Assembly: GCA_030529125.1 (NCBI GenBank)
Contig: JAUMXP010000077.1
Coordinates: 1-7,810 of the forward strand
Origin: Eubacteriales bacterium
GTDB taxonomy: Bacteria; Bacillota; Clostridia; Oscillospirales; Acutalibacteraceae
Direction of reading: 5' to 3'
DNA length: 7,810 nt
The notes beneath the pieces were generated by a model. It was not told the origin of the DNA, made no database searches, and was given only the letters and a program-made list of their open reading frames with translations. Below, piece after piece: positions 1-5,221 of the stretch. How positions within the stretch are numbered: the first letter of the stretch is position 1; each line of letters opens with the position of its first letter. The translations under genes were made by a program, and so were the position numbers.

Positions 1-1245
1 TGTTGGGACAGTTGGATCTACAACTGTTCTACGCTGAACTGTGAAGTACTTGTATGACCAAGCAGCGTTACCGTTTGGATTGAAGTATACTGTACAATCA
101 CCGGTCTTATCTGAATCAGCACCGATCTTGTAGTTATCGCCGCCGTCGTTGTACCATGTCTTGATTTCAGTACCATCATAGTAAACAACTTTGAGCTCAT
201 CGCCGCCGTAGAATGTCCAGTCGAGTGTGTACTCGCCAGGATTAGCTGGGTTTTCTTTGAACAGTCTGTCAGTTGTGAGTGGAGCGTTGTTCCAGAGGCT
301 CTCACCATTGAGTGTACCAACGAGGTAGTAACCTGCGCCACCTTCAACAGGAGTTGTAGGTTCAGTTGGATCATCTTCTGAAGGATCTTCAGATGGAGTT
401 GTTGGCTCAGTTGGGTCTACAGGAGCCTGAGCTCTCTTAACTGTGAGGTATTTATATGACCAATCAGCTTTACCCTCTGGGCAGAACTTAACTGAGCAGT
501 AACCTGTCTTGTCAGATGTTTCGCCGATCTTGTATGATGGCTCTGCATCAGACTTGTAGAGTGCATCGATTTCTGTACCGTTAAAGTGAGCAACCTTGAG
601 TTCGTCGCCACCTACGAATGTCCAGTAAAGGATGTACTCACCAGCAGCATCTGGATTCTCAGCAAGCTTTCTGTCTGCTGTGAGAGCATCTGCTGACCAG
701 CAGTCTACACCGTTGAATACACCAACCATGTAGTAGCCTTCTGTCAGTTGAGGTTCTTCTGTTGGATCTGTTGGGTCTGTTGGATCAGGATCGTCAGTTG
801 GTTCTGATGGTTCTGATGGCTCTGTTACATCAGATGGACCTACTGATGGATTAGGATCATCTGTTGGATCTGATGGAACAGTTGGATCTGGATCATCAGG
901 CTCGCCAAAAGTACGAGTCTCGCCAATGCCATAACCCATAGCAGCACTGATCTTTGCAACATACTGCTGAACGAGAGTAGCATCAAATATGCTTACTTTA
1001 TCGTCGCAATTAACGTTTGCAGCAGCAAATTCGATAGAACCCTCTTCAATCTCATATCCTGCATAGTTAGCAACGATTCTCTGAATAACAGTAGCGTCAA
1101 GAACACTAACTTCCTTATTCATGTTTGCATCGCCGAGAACATAAGACTGGGTCTCAGCTGAAGCACTTACTATGCCTACGCTTACCATAGAAACAAGCAT
1201 TGTCATAGCAATTACTAAGCTGATAATTCTCTTGAATTGTTTCAT
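1..1245 (-). CDS. Secreted N-terminal dockerin protein with tandem ~100-aa modules (partial, 3' end outside window)
   Basis: The frame is open from an ATG at 1245 to the window edge (415 codons, no stop), preceded by GGAGG about 8 bases upstream. Residues 1-30 form a signal peptide: basic MKQFKR, a hydrophobic core, then ASA before Glu31. Residues 36-99 are a type I dockerin with two EF-hand-like loops: D39-x-N41-x-N43-x-x-V46-x-x-x-D50 and N77-x-N79-x-D81-x-x-V84-x-x-x-D88, each followed by a helix beginning D-A-T. Such dockerins bind cohesins of scaffoldins, so the protein is probably attached to a cellulosome- or amylosome-like complex outside the cell. A Pro/Asp/Thr/Ser linker (116-168) leads to two homologous modules (170-271 and 305-404) separated by a second linker (276-303). 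A third linker starts at 408, so further domains probably lie beyond the edge. The modules look like beta-sandwich carbohydrate-binding domains, possibly starch-binding, but I cannot assign a family. The second loop is atypical, with Asn77 for Asp and Cys80 where Gly is usual. Gene and dockerin are secure; the substrate is unknown. Confidence 0.9.
   Translation of the reverse strand, partial: MKQFKRIISLVIAMTMLVSMVSVGIVSASAETQSYVLGDANMNKEVSVLDATVIQRIVANYAGYEIEEGSIEFAAANVNCDDKVSIFDATLVQQYVAKISAAMGYGIGETRTFGEPDDPDPTVPSDPTDDPNPSVGPSDVTEPSEPSEPTDDPDPTDPTDPTEEPQLTEGYYMVGVFNGVDCWSADALTADRKLAENPDAAGEYILYWTFVGGDELKVAHFNGTEIDALYKSDAEPSYKIGETSDKTGYCSVKFCPEGKADWSYKYLTVKRAQAPVDPTEPTTPSEDPSEDDPTEPTTPVEGGAGYYLVGTLNGESLWNNAPLTTDRLFKENPANPGEYTLDWTFYGGDELKVVYYDGTEIKTWYNDGGDNYKIGADSDKTGDCTVYFNPNGNAAWSYKYFTVQRRTVVDPTVPT
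34..333 (-). repeat. Protein module copy 2 (residues 305-404)
   Basis: This is the second copy of a module of about 100 residues. It starts G-Y-Y-L-V-G and ends W-S-Y-K-Y-F-T-V. Manual alignment with copy 1 gives about 57 identities over about 101 positions. The shared blocks are GEY-x-L-x-WTF, GGDELKV, the GTEI block, YKIG and SDKTG-x-C-x-V. It is rich in Trp and Tyr (for example W369 and Y370), which would suit sugar stacking. The ligand is inferred, not shown. Confidence 0.75.
433..738 (-). repeat. Protein module copy 1 (residues 170-271)
   Basis: This is the first copy of the same module (G-Y-Y-M-V-G through W-S-Y-K-Y-L-T-V), one residue longer than copy 2. It differs in the stretch after GTEI, where copy 2 has Trp-Tyr and this copy has Leu-Tyr, and it has additional cysteines (residues 182 and 255). 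If the modules bind glycans, the two copies may differ in affinity or specificity. That is inference from residue differences only. Confidence 0.75.
748..900 (-). repeat. Low-complexity Pro/Thr/Asp/Ser linker between dockerin and first module
   Basis: Residues 116-166 consist almost entirely of Pro, Asp, Thr, Ser and Glu in short repeats such as DPTDPT and PSEPSEP. On the plus strand this appears as repeated GTTGGATCT-like words. It is a flexible extracellular linker of the kind that separates domains in cellulosomal proteins. A shorter equivalent lies at 337-420 between the two modules, and another begins at 1-24. Confidence 0.85.
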
Positions 1246-1269
1246 AAGATTTTCCTCCATTCAAAATTT

Positions 1270-1298
1270 GTGTAACACATAGTTTCTCTATGTTACAC
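1270..1298 (-). promoter_or_regulatory. Hairpin at the 5' end of the dockerin gene mRNA
   Basis: GTGTAAC (1270-1276) and GTTACAC (1292-1298) are exact inverted arms. The inner bases extend the pairing (ACATAG with CTAT) around a small loop and bulge. The predicted transcription start is near 1302, so the structure would lie within the first about 30 bases of the mRNA. It could be an mRNA-stabilising 5' hairpin or, as DNA, a dyad operator just downstream of the promoter. No T-run follows it, so it is not a terminator. Confidence 0.5.
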
Positions 1299-1308
1299 TA
1301 TTGGTAAT

Positions 1309-1337
1309 ATTATACTCCTAATAAAACCAATATGCAA
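1309..1337 (-). promoter_or_regulatory. Vegetative (sigma-A type) promoter of the dockerin gene
   Basis: On the minus strand, TTGCAT (1337-1332) is separated by exactly 17 bases from a perfect TATAAT (1314-1309). The predicted start is near 1302, leaving a leader of about 57 bases before the ATG at 1245. Confidence 0.75.
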
Positions 1338-1437
1338 TAAATTCCGAGTCTTTTGACACTATGTAGGTATAGAAAAAACGCCCTCAGATTTGTAGATACT
1401 GCACAAAAGAAAATCTCGGTTTTTGTAAAATAAAATC

Positions 1438-1470
1438 AAAAAAGCTGTCGGTTTACGACAGCTTTTTCTC
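1438..1470 (-). terminator. Rho-independent terminator of tex
   Basis: The stem GCTGTCG / CGACAGC (1444-1450 with 1456-1462) has a 5-base loop and is extended by flanking A and T runs (1438-1443, 1463-1467). It begins only a few bases beyond the tex stop codon. Because both sides carry A/T runs it could act in either direction, but no gene enters from the left on the plus strand. Confidence 0.9.
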
Positions 1471-3636
1471 TTAGTTTTCTTCTTTTATATCGCGCATTGT
1501 AAGACTAATACGCTTCTTTTCAACCTCTACTGAAAGCACAGAAACCTTGACAATGTCTCCTACTTTCAACACTTCACTAGGATGCTTGATAAACTTTTTA
1601 CATATACGGCTGATGTGCACAAGACCATCCTGATGAACACCAATATCTACAAAGGCACCAAAGTCGATTACGTTTCTAACAGTACCTGTCAACACCATAC
1701 CAGGTTTCAAATCTTCCATTGAAAGCACGTCTGTTCTAAGAAGTGGTGGTGGAAGCTCCTCTCGAGGATCACGACCAGGCTTAGAGAGTTCTTTCACAAT
1801 ATCTTCAAGTGTAGGTACACCGACCTCAAGTGTAGATGCAATCTTAGCAACACCACCCAGAGCGTTGACCTTATCTTCAATATCAGCGATACCACCGTTT
1901 TTAATATCAGCAGCTTTACAACCACAAAGCTCAATAAGTTTTTTAGCAACATCATAGCTCTCTGGATGCACACCAGTGCTGTCGAGCGGATTGCGGCTCT
2001 CGATAACTCGTAAGAATCCTGCACACTGTTCGTATGCCTTTGGGCCAAGCTTAGGAACTTTCTTTAATTCTGCTCGAGAACTAAAACTACCGTTGTCTTC
2101 TCTGTACTTAACAATATTCTCGCAAACCGCTGAAGACAAACCCGCTACTCTCTTTAGAAGTGATGCTGAAGCTGTATTAAGATCAGCACCAACGTTATTA
2201 ACACACTCTTCAACAATACCATCAAGTGCAGAGTCAAGCTGTTTAGGAGGCATATCATGCTGATACTGACCAACACCAATAGCTTTAGGCTCGATTTTTA
2301 CAAGTTCTGCCAGAGGGTCTTGCAATCTTCTAGCGATAGAAACCGCACTTCTTAAAGTCAAGTCAAACTGAGGGAACTCTTTAGCTGCGAGCTTTGATGC
2401 AGAATACACAGATGCACCGGCTTCGTTAACAACCATATACGAAACTTTCTGATCAATTTCAGAAATAACAGATGCAGTAAACATCTCTGTTTCCTTTGAT
2501 GCAGTACCATTACCGATAGCTATAATCTCAACCTTGTGCTTTTTGATAAGCATCTTAATTATACGCTTAGACTCATCAACCTTTGCCTGTGAATGAGTAG
2601 GATAAATAATATTAGTATCTAAAACCTTACCTGTAGGGTCAACTACAGCTACCTTACAGCCTGTTCTGTAACCAGGGTCAAGACCCATAGCCACCTTGCC
2701 TTTAACAGGTGGTTGCATCAGAAGCTGACGAAGATTTGTAGCAAAAACTTTTATCGCACCAGCGACAGCTTTATCAGTGAGTTCGTTTCTGATTTCACGC
2801 TCAACAGATGGGAAAATCAGACGTGAATATGCGTCTTTGCATGCTTCATATACAGCATCAGAACACATGGATGTTCCTTTGACCATAAGCGATGAAATAG
2901 AGCGAAGTGGTTTTTCATCATCAAGCTTAATGCTGACTTTGAGGAAATCCTCCTTCTCTCCTCTGTCTATAGCTAAAACTCTGTGGGAAGCGATTTTTGA
3001 TACAGCTTCTTCGAACTCATAATAGAGTGTATAAACACTCTCAGTGTTTTCGTCTGCAGCTTTAGACACTACAGTCGCATTGTGGAAGCAGAGGTTACGA
3101 ACACGCTTTCTAATCTCAGCGTTATCAGACACCATCTCAGCGATAATATCTAAAGCACCCTGAAGCGCTTCTTCGGCTGTCTTAACGCCCTTTTCTTCAT
3201 TAATGTAATCTTGAGCAAGTGCAAGCGGATCAGCTTTGCTGTCTTCCTGTTCAAAAATATACAGTGCTAGTGGCTCAAGACCCTTTTCTTTAGCAACAGA
3301 AGCACGTGTCTTCCTCTTAGGTCTGTATGGGCGATAAATATCCTCTACTTCAGAAAGAGTAGTAGCGTTTTCAAGTGCTTGTACAATCTCGTCTGTGAGT
3401 TTGTCTTGAGCTTCAATTAAATCTTTTACTTCCTGTTTTCTCTTATCAAGATTTCTTAAATAATCGAGTCTGTCAGATAGCTCACGAATAAGCTGGTCAT
3501 CCATACTACCATGAGCCTCTTTACGATATCGAGCTATAAACGGTATTGTATTGCCCTCATCGAGAAGATCAATAACATTTTTAGCGTGATCAACCTTCAC
3601 GTTAAAATGCTGGGCTAAACTTACTGCATAATCCAT
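1471..3636 (-). CDS. tex: Tex-family S1 RNA-binding transcription accessory protein
   Basis: The product is about 721 residues, within the usual Tex/YhgF length. The N-terminal Tex helical region covers roughly residues 1-200, with the characteristic IPFIARYRKE near 31-40 and DIYRPYRPKRKTR near 99-111. A YqgF/RNase H-like domain follows, with GLDPGYRTGCK near 318-328 and NEAGASVYSAS near 404-414. Next come helix-hairpin-helix elements (about 480-545, with VPKLGPKAYEQ) and a C-terminal S1 RNA-binding domain (about 645-715, with DFGAFVDIG and GLVHIS). Tex is a conserved cytoplasmic nucleic-acid-binding protein linked to transcription and RNA processing; its exact role is not settled. I chose the ATG at 3636. 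A TTG directly before it at 3639 is also in frame and also sits behind the AAAGGA ribosome binding site, so one extra residue is possible. The gene appears to be transcribed alone. Confidence 0.95.
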   Translation of the reverse strand: MDYAVSLAQHFNVKVDHAKNVIDLLDEGNTIPFIARYRKEAHGSMDDQLIRELSDRLDYLRNLDKRKQEVKDLIEAQDKLTDEIVQALENATTLSEVEDIYRPYRPKRKTRASVAKEKGLEPLALYIFEQEDSKADPLALAQDYINEEKGVKTAEEALQGALDIIAEMVSDNAEIRKRVRNLCFHNATVVSKAADENTESVYTLYYEFEEAVSKIASHRVLAIDRGEKEDFLKVSIKLDDEKPLRSISSLMVKGTSMCSDAVYEACKDAYSRLIFPSVEREIRNELTDKAVAGAIKVFATNLRQLLMQPPVKGKVAMGLDPGYRTGCKVAVVDPTGKVLDTNIIYPTHSQAKVDESKRIIKMLIKKHKVEIIAIGNGTASKETEMFTASVISEIDQKVSYMVVNEAGASVYSASKLAAKEFPQFDLTLRSAVSIARRLQDPLAELVKIEPKAIGVGQYQHDMPPKQLDSALDGIVEECVNNVGADLNTASASLLKRVAGLSSAVCENIVKYREDNGSFSSRAELKKVPKLGPKAYEQCAGFLRVIESRNPLDSTGVHPESYDVAKKLIELCGCKAADIKNGGIADIEDKVNALGGVAKIASTLEVGVPTLEDIVKELSKPGRDPREELPPPLLRTDVLSMEDLKPGMVLTGTVRNVIDFGAFVDIGVHQDGLVHISRICKKFIKHPSEVLKVGDIVKVSVLSVEVEKKRISLTMRDIKEEN

Positions 3637-3670
3637 CAATTTGATTTCCTTTCAAAAATAATACCCTGCA

Positions 3671-3699
3671 ATTATACCACTGTTCACAAATTAAATCAA
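3671..3699 (-). promoter_or_regulatory. Promoter of tex
   Basis: On the minus strand, TTGATT (3699-3694), a 17-base spacer and a perfect TATAAT (3676-3671) are present. A TG one base before the -10 box makes it an extended -10 promoter. The predicted start near 3664 gives a leader of about 27 bases. Confidence 0.8.
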
Positions 3700-3765
3700 A
3701 CCTTTTGTAACACAAATGAGACTTTTGAAATAGTATATATTGTAACAAAGAAAGGAGGAAATCAC

Positions 3766-3891
3766 ATGTGTTCTAACGGCTTCTTCGGCGGCGGTAACTG
3801 TTGCTGGATTATCATTCTTCTCGTTATTTTGTGGGTATGCTGCGGCAATAACAATAACGACTGCGGTTGCAATGGTGGCTGCGGCTGCTAA
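3766..3891 (+). CDS. 41-residue Gly/Cys-rich single-helix membrane miniprotein
   Basis: An ATG at 3766 opens a 41-codon frame ending in TAA. It is preceded by AGGAGG (3753-3758) with a 7-base spacer, which is close to ideal. The product has a Gly-rich N-terminus (GFFGGG, residues 5-10), a hydrophobic segment at about 14-24 (WIIILLVILWV) flanked by the Cys pairs 12-13 and 25-26, and an Asn/Gly/Cys tail with Cys at 33, 35, 39 and 41. Nine of 41 residues are Cys. From memory, similar short Cys/Gly-rich proteins occur in Clostridia, sometimes under misleading chorion-like names, and the layout recalls small sporulation membrane proteins of the YjcZ type. I cannot assign a function. Metal binding or disulfide cross-linking by the tail is speculation. 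It is divergent from tex and closed by its own terminator. A TATATT at 3736-3741 may be a -10 box, but no -35 box is evident, so an alternative sigma factor is possible. Confidence 0.82.
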   Translation: MCSNGFFGGGNCCWIIILLVILWVCCGNNNNDCGCNGGCGC

Positions 3892-3916
3892 TTAAAAGCA
3901 AAAAACGTATAAAACA

Positions 3917-3950
3917 AACCACCGACTCAGCAGAGTCGGTGGTTATTATT
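3917..3950. terminator. Bidirectional terminator between the miniprotein and the acyltransferase gene
   Basis: AACCACCGACTC (3917-3928) and GAGTCGGTGGTT (3933-3944) form a perfect 12-bp stem around the loop AGCA. On the plus strand ATTATTATTT follows; on the minus strand TTTGTTTTAT follows. It lies between two convergent genes and overlaps the acyltransferase stop codon by a couple of bases. Confidence 0.9.
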
Positions 3951-4953
3951 ATTTCTTCTTTAGAAATATAGTCGAAGAAAGTTTAGTCACACCTTTTGTA
4001 ATTAAGAAAAGGATAGCACACGCAAACGGTACACTTACTAAAGCGAGAATATATGTAGTCTTCTCATTAGGAAGAGTTCCTGAATTAACCATATATCCAA
4101 CAGAATCGAAAATCAGAATATGGGTCAGGTAAATCTCGAAAGAATACTTTCCGATAAAAGAGAATATTTTCGGAATTATCGAAGTAACTTTACTTTTATC
4201 GAGCAGATTCATAACAACAGAAACACATACGCACAATCCCGGTGTGATAAGAATAAAAGGATACCAGTAAAGTGCATGAGTCCAACGGTAATCGCTAAAA
4301 TGCTCAAATGACATCCACAAAAGAATAAATCCTGCTATCGAAACTAACAGATACACAACAATTTTGTAGGCACTGAGCTTCTTGCTCTTTTTACTGCTTT
4401 TTGCAAAAAGCATACCGATATAAAACACCGGCAAACGTGATACCGTGATAATCAATGTATTAGAACTCCAAAATGGAACAGAAATCGCAAACATCAGAAT
4501 AACTATTAAAATCTGTTTAAATCCATCAAACCTATCCGCAAGTTTTTTGAAGTACGGAGCAAGTATGTAAAACAGCAAAATTGCACTGATATACCAGTTA
4601 AAAGCCAAACCTTTACTGGTGAAATTCTGTATACCAAGAATATTACCTAAAACACTGGAGAGATCCATATCAAATGCATTGAACGCATACAAAAACCAGA
4701 ACGGTAAAAAGCACCAATACGTTGGGAAAATACGAAGAAATCTTTTCTTAACAAAGCCAGCAATATCGTCATTCGAACACAGTGAATAATAACATCCTAA
4801 ACCTGAAGCAAAAAGGCAAATATCAACACCACCATATCCGATATTTTTAAAGAAATTTATAGGAAAAATATAAAATGAGTGATAAACAACAACCCACAAC
4901 ATCGCAATTCCCATCCATGCACTGCGATATTTCAATGTGTTTTCGTATTTCAA
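3949..4953 (-). CDS. Acyltransferase-3 family integral membrane protein
   Basis: The product has 334 residues, a typical size for this family, and about ten hydrophobic segments. Family landmarks are present in order: YRSAWMGIAMLWVVVYHS with Arg10 and the catalytic-type His25, GGVDICLFASG (41-51), RFLRIFPTYW (71-80), FNWYISAILLFYILAPYF (118-135) and IGKYSFEIYLTHILIFD near the C-terminus. Members of this family (OafA, WecH and similar) transfer acyl groups, often acetyl, across or at the membrane onto cell-surface polysaccharides, peptidoglycan or lipids. The substrate here cannot be read from sequence or neighbours. The start is a TTG at 4953. No in-frame ATG lies between it and an upstream stop, and the first internal ATG (codon 14) would remove Arg10. 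The ribosome binding site (GGTGGG, 6 bases upstream) is weak, which suggests modest expression. The gene is flanked by its own promoter and a terminator. Confidence 0.9.
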   Translation of the reverse strand: MKYENTLKYRSAWMGIAMLWVVVYHSFYIFPINFFKNIGYGGVDICLFASGLGCYYSLCSNDDIAGFVKKRFLRIFPTYWCFLPFWFLYAFNAFDMDLSSVLGNILGIQNFTSKGLAFNWYISAILLFYILAPYFKKLADRFDGFKQILIVILMFAISVPFWSSNTLIITVSRLPVFYIGMLFAKSSKKSKKLSAYKIVVYLLVSIAGFILLWMSFEHFSDYRWTHALYWYPFILITPGLCVCVSVVMNLLDKSKVTSIIPKIFSFIGKYSFEIYLTHILIFDSVGYMVNSGTLPNEKTTYILALVSVPFACAILFLITKGVTKLSSTIFLKKK

Positions 4954-4988
4954 ATCAATCCCACCATCCCTTGTGATATATTACCATA

Positions 4989-5017
4989 ATTCTAGCACCC
5001 ATAACATATTTAGGCAA
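4989..5017 (-). promoter_or_regulatory. Promoter of the acyltransferase gene
   Basis: On the minus strand, TTGCCT (5017-5012), a 17-base spacer and TAGAAT (4994-4989) are present, with TG one base before the -10 box (extended -10). The predicted start near 4982 leaves a leader of about 29 bases before the TTG start. It lies downstream of the tRNA-Arg terminator, so the gene is probably an independent unit. Confidence 0.7.
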
Positions 5018-5054
5018 GTACTAATTCGGCGTTTATCATTTGCCTTTCTTTTTA

Positions 5055-5067
5055 GAGTTCAAATCTC
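5055..5067 (+). repeat. Inverted exact copy of the tRNA-Arg T-arm
   Basis: GAGTTCAAATCTC here on the plus strand is identical to the T-stem/T-loop sequence of the tRNA-Arg gene on the minus strand (5142-5130). The two copies form a 13-base inverted pair around the terminator hairpin. No tRNA can be folded around this copy. It may be a remnant of a rearrangement or integration at the tRNA, or part of a long-range structure. Confidence 0.6.
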
Positions 5068-5077
5068 ATTATAATAT

Positions 5078-5115
5078 AAAACAAGGAGCGCACCAAAAGG
5101 TGCACCCCTTGTTTT
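5078..5115 (-). terminator. Terminator after tRNA-Arg and the ABC-F operon
   Basis: The inverted arms are AAAACAAGG (5078-5086) with CCTTGTTTT (5107-5115), continued inside by GCACC / GGTGC (5090-5094, 5099-5103) with two mismatches and an AAAA loop. On the minus strand the stem runs into TTTTATATTATAA. It starts 1 base after the encoded CCA of tRNA-Arg and is the only terminator seen downstream of the ABC-F gene. Confidence 0.85.
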
Positions 5116-5116
5116 A

Positions 5117-5193
5117 TGGCCCGCCCGAAGAGATTTGAACTCCCGTTCTCCGGAATCGGAATCCGTTGCGTTATCCAGCTGCGCCACGGGCGG
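5117..5193 (-). tRNA. tRNA-Arg, anticodon CCG
   Basis: The cloverleaf is complete. The acceptor strands CCGCCCG and CGGGCGG pair fully, followed by discriminator G and an encoded CCA (5119-5117). The anticodon loop TTCCGAT gives anticodon CCG, reading the Arg codon CGG. The T-arm is GGGAG-TTCAAAT-CTCTT. The D-stem has three good pairs plus a C-A mismatch, and the top of the anticodon stem has an A-G mismatch, both tolerable. It lies 28 bases downstream of the ABC-F stop codon on the same strand. No clear promoter fits in the gap, so it may be processed from the operon transcript. A small 6-bp hairpin (5199-5214) lies in the gap. Confidence 0.95.
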
Positions 5194-5221
5194 TAATATA
5201 TCAAATAGTTGATACCATTAA

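Noticed and set aside
18..611. Open minus-strand reading frames in a second frame inside the dockerin gene (18-374 and 417-611)
   Set aside because: They are Ser/Thr-rich shadows of the real frame, which carries signal peptide, dockerin and two homologous modules. The shadow frames have no ribosome binding site.
1353..1358. Consensus TTGACA on the plus strand
   Set aside because: No -10 box lies 16-18 bases downstream, and no plus-strand gene follows before tex.
1372..1419. Possible second terminator after tex (CC..AGATTT / AAATCT..GG arms followed by a T run on the minus strand)
   Set aside because: The stem is short and interrupted with a loop of about 19 bases. The hairpin at 1438-1470 already explains termination.
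1794..3022. Additional open frames on both strands inside tex
   Set aside because: The tex frame has full-length domain support. The others have no recognisable domains or ribosome binding sites.
4120..4311. Plus-strand frame of 63 codons inside the acyltransferase gene
   Set aside because: It is antisense to conserved membrane segments, with low-information composition and no ribosome binding site.
5055..5075. A second, plus-strand tRNA around GAGTTCAAATCTC
   Set aside because: No acceptor, D or anticodon arm can be formed around it; only the T-arm sequence is present.
5070..5075. Plus-strand TATAAT as a promoter
   Set aside because: No -35 box at the right distance, and transcription would run straight into the terminator and antisense to the tRNA.
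5199..5214. Hairpin TATCAA-ATAG-TTGATA between the ABC-F stop and tRNA-Arg as a terminator
   Set aside because: Only 6 AT-rich pairs and no T run. It is at most a processing or spacer structure.
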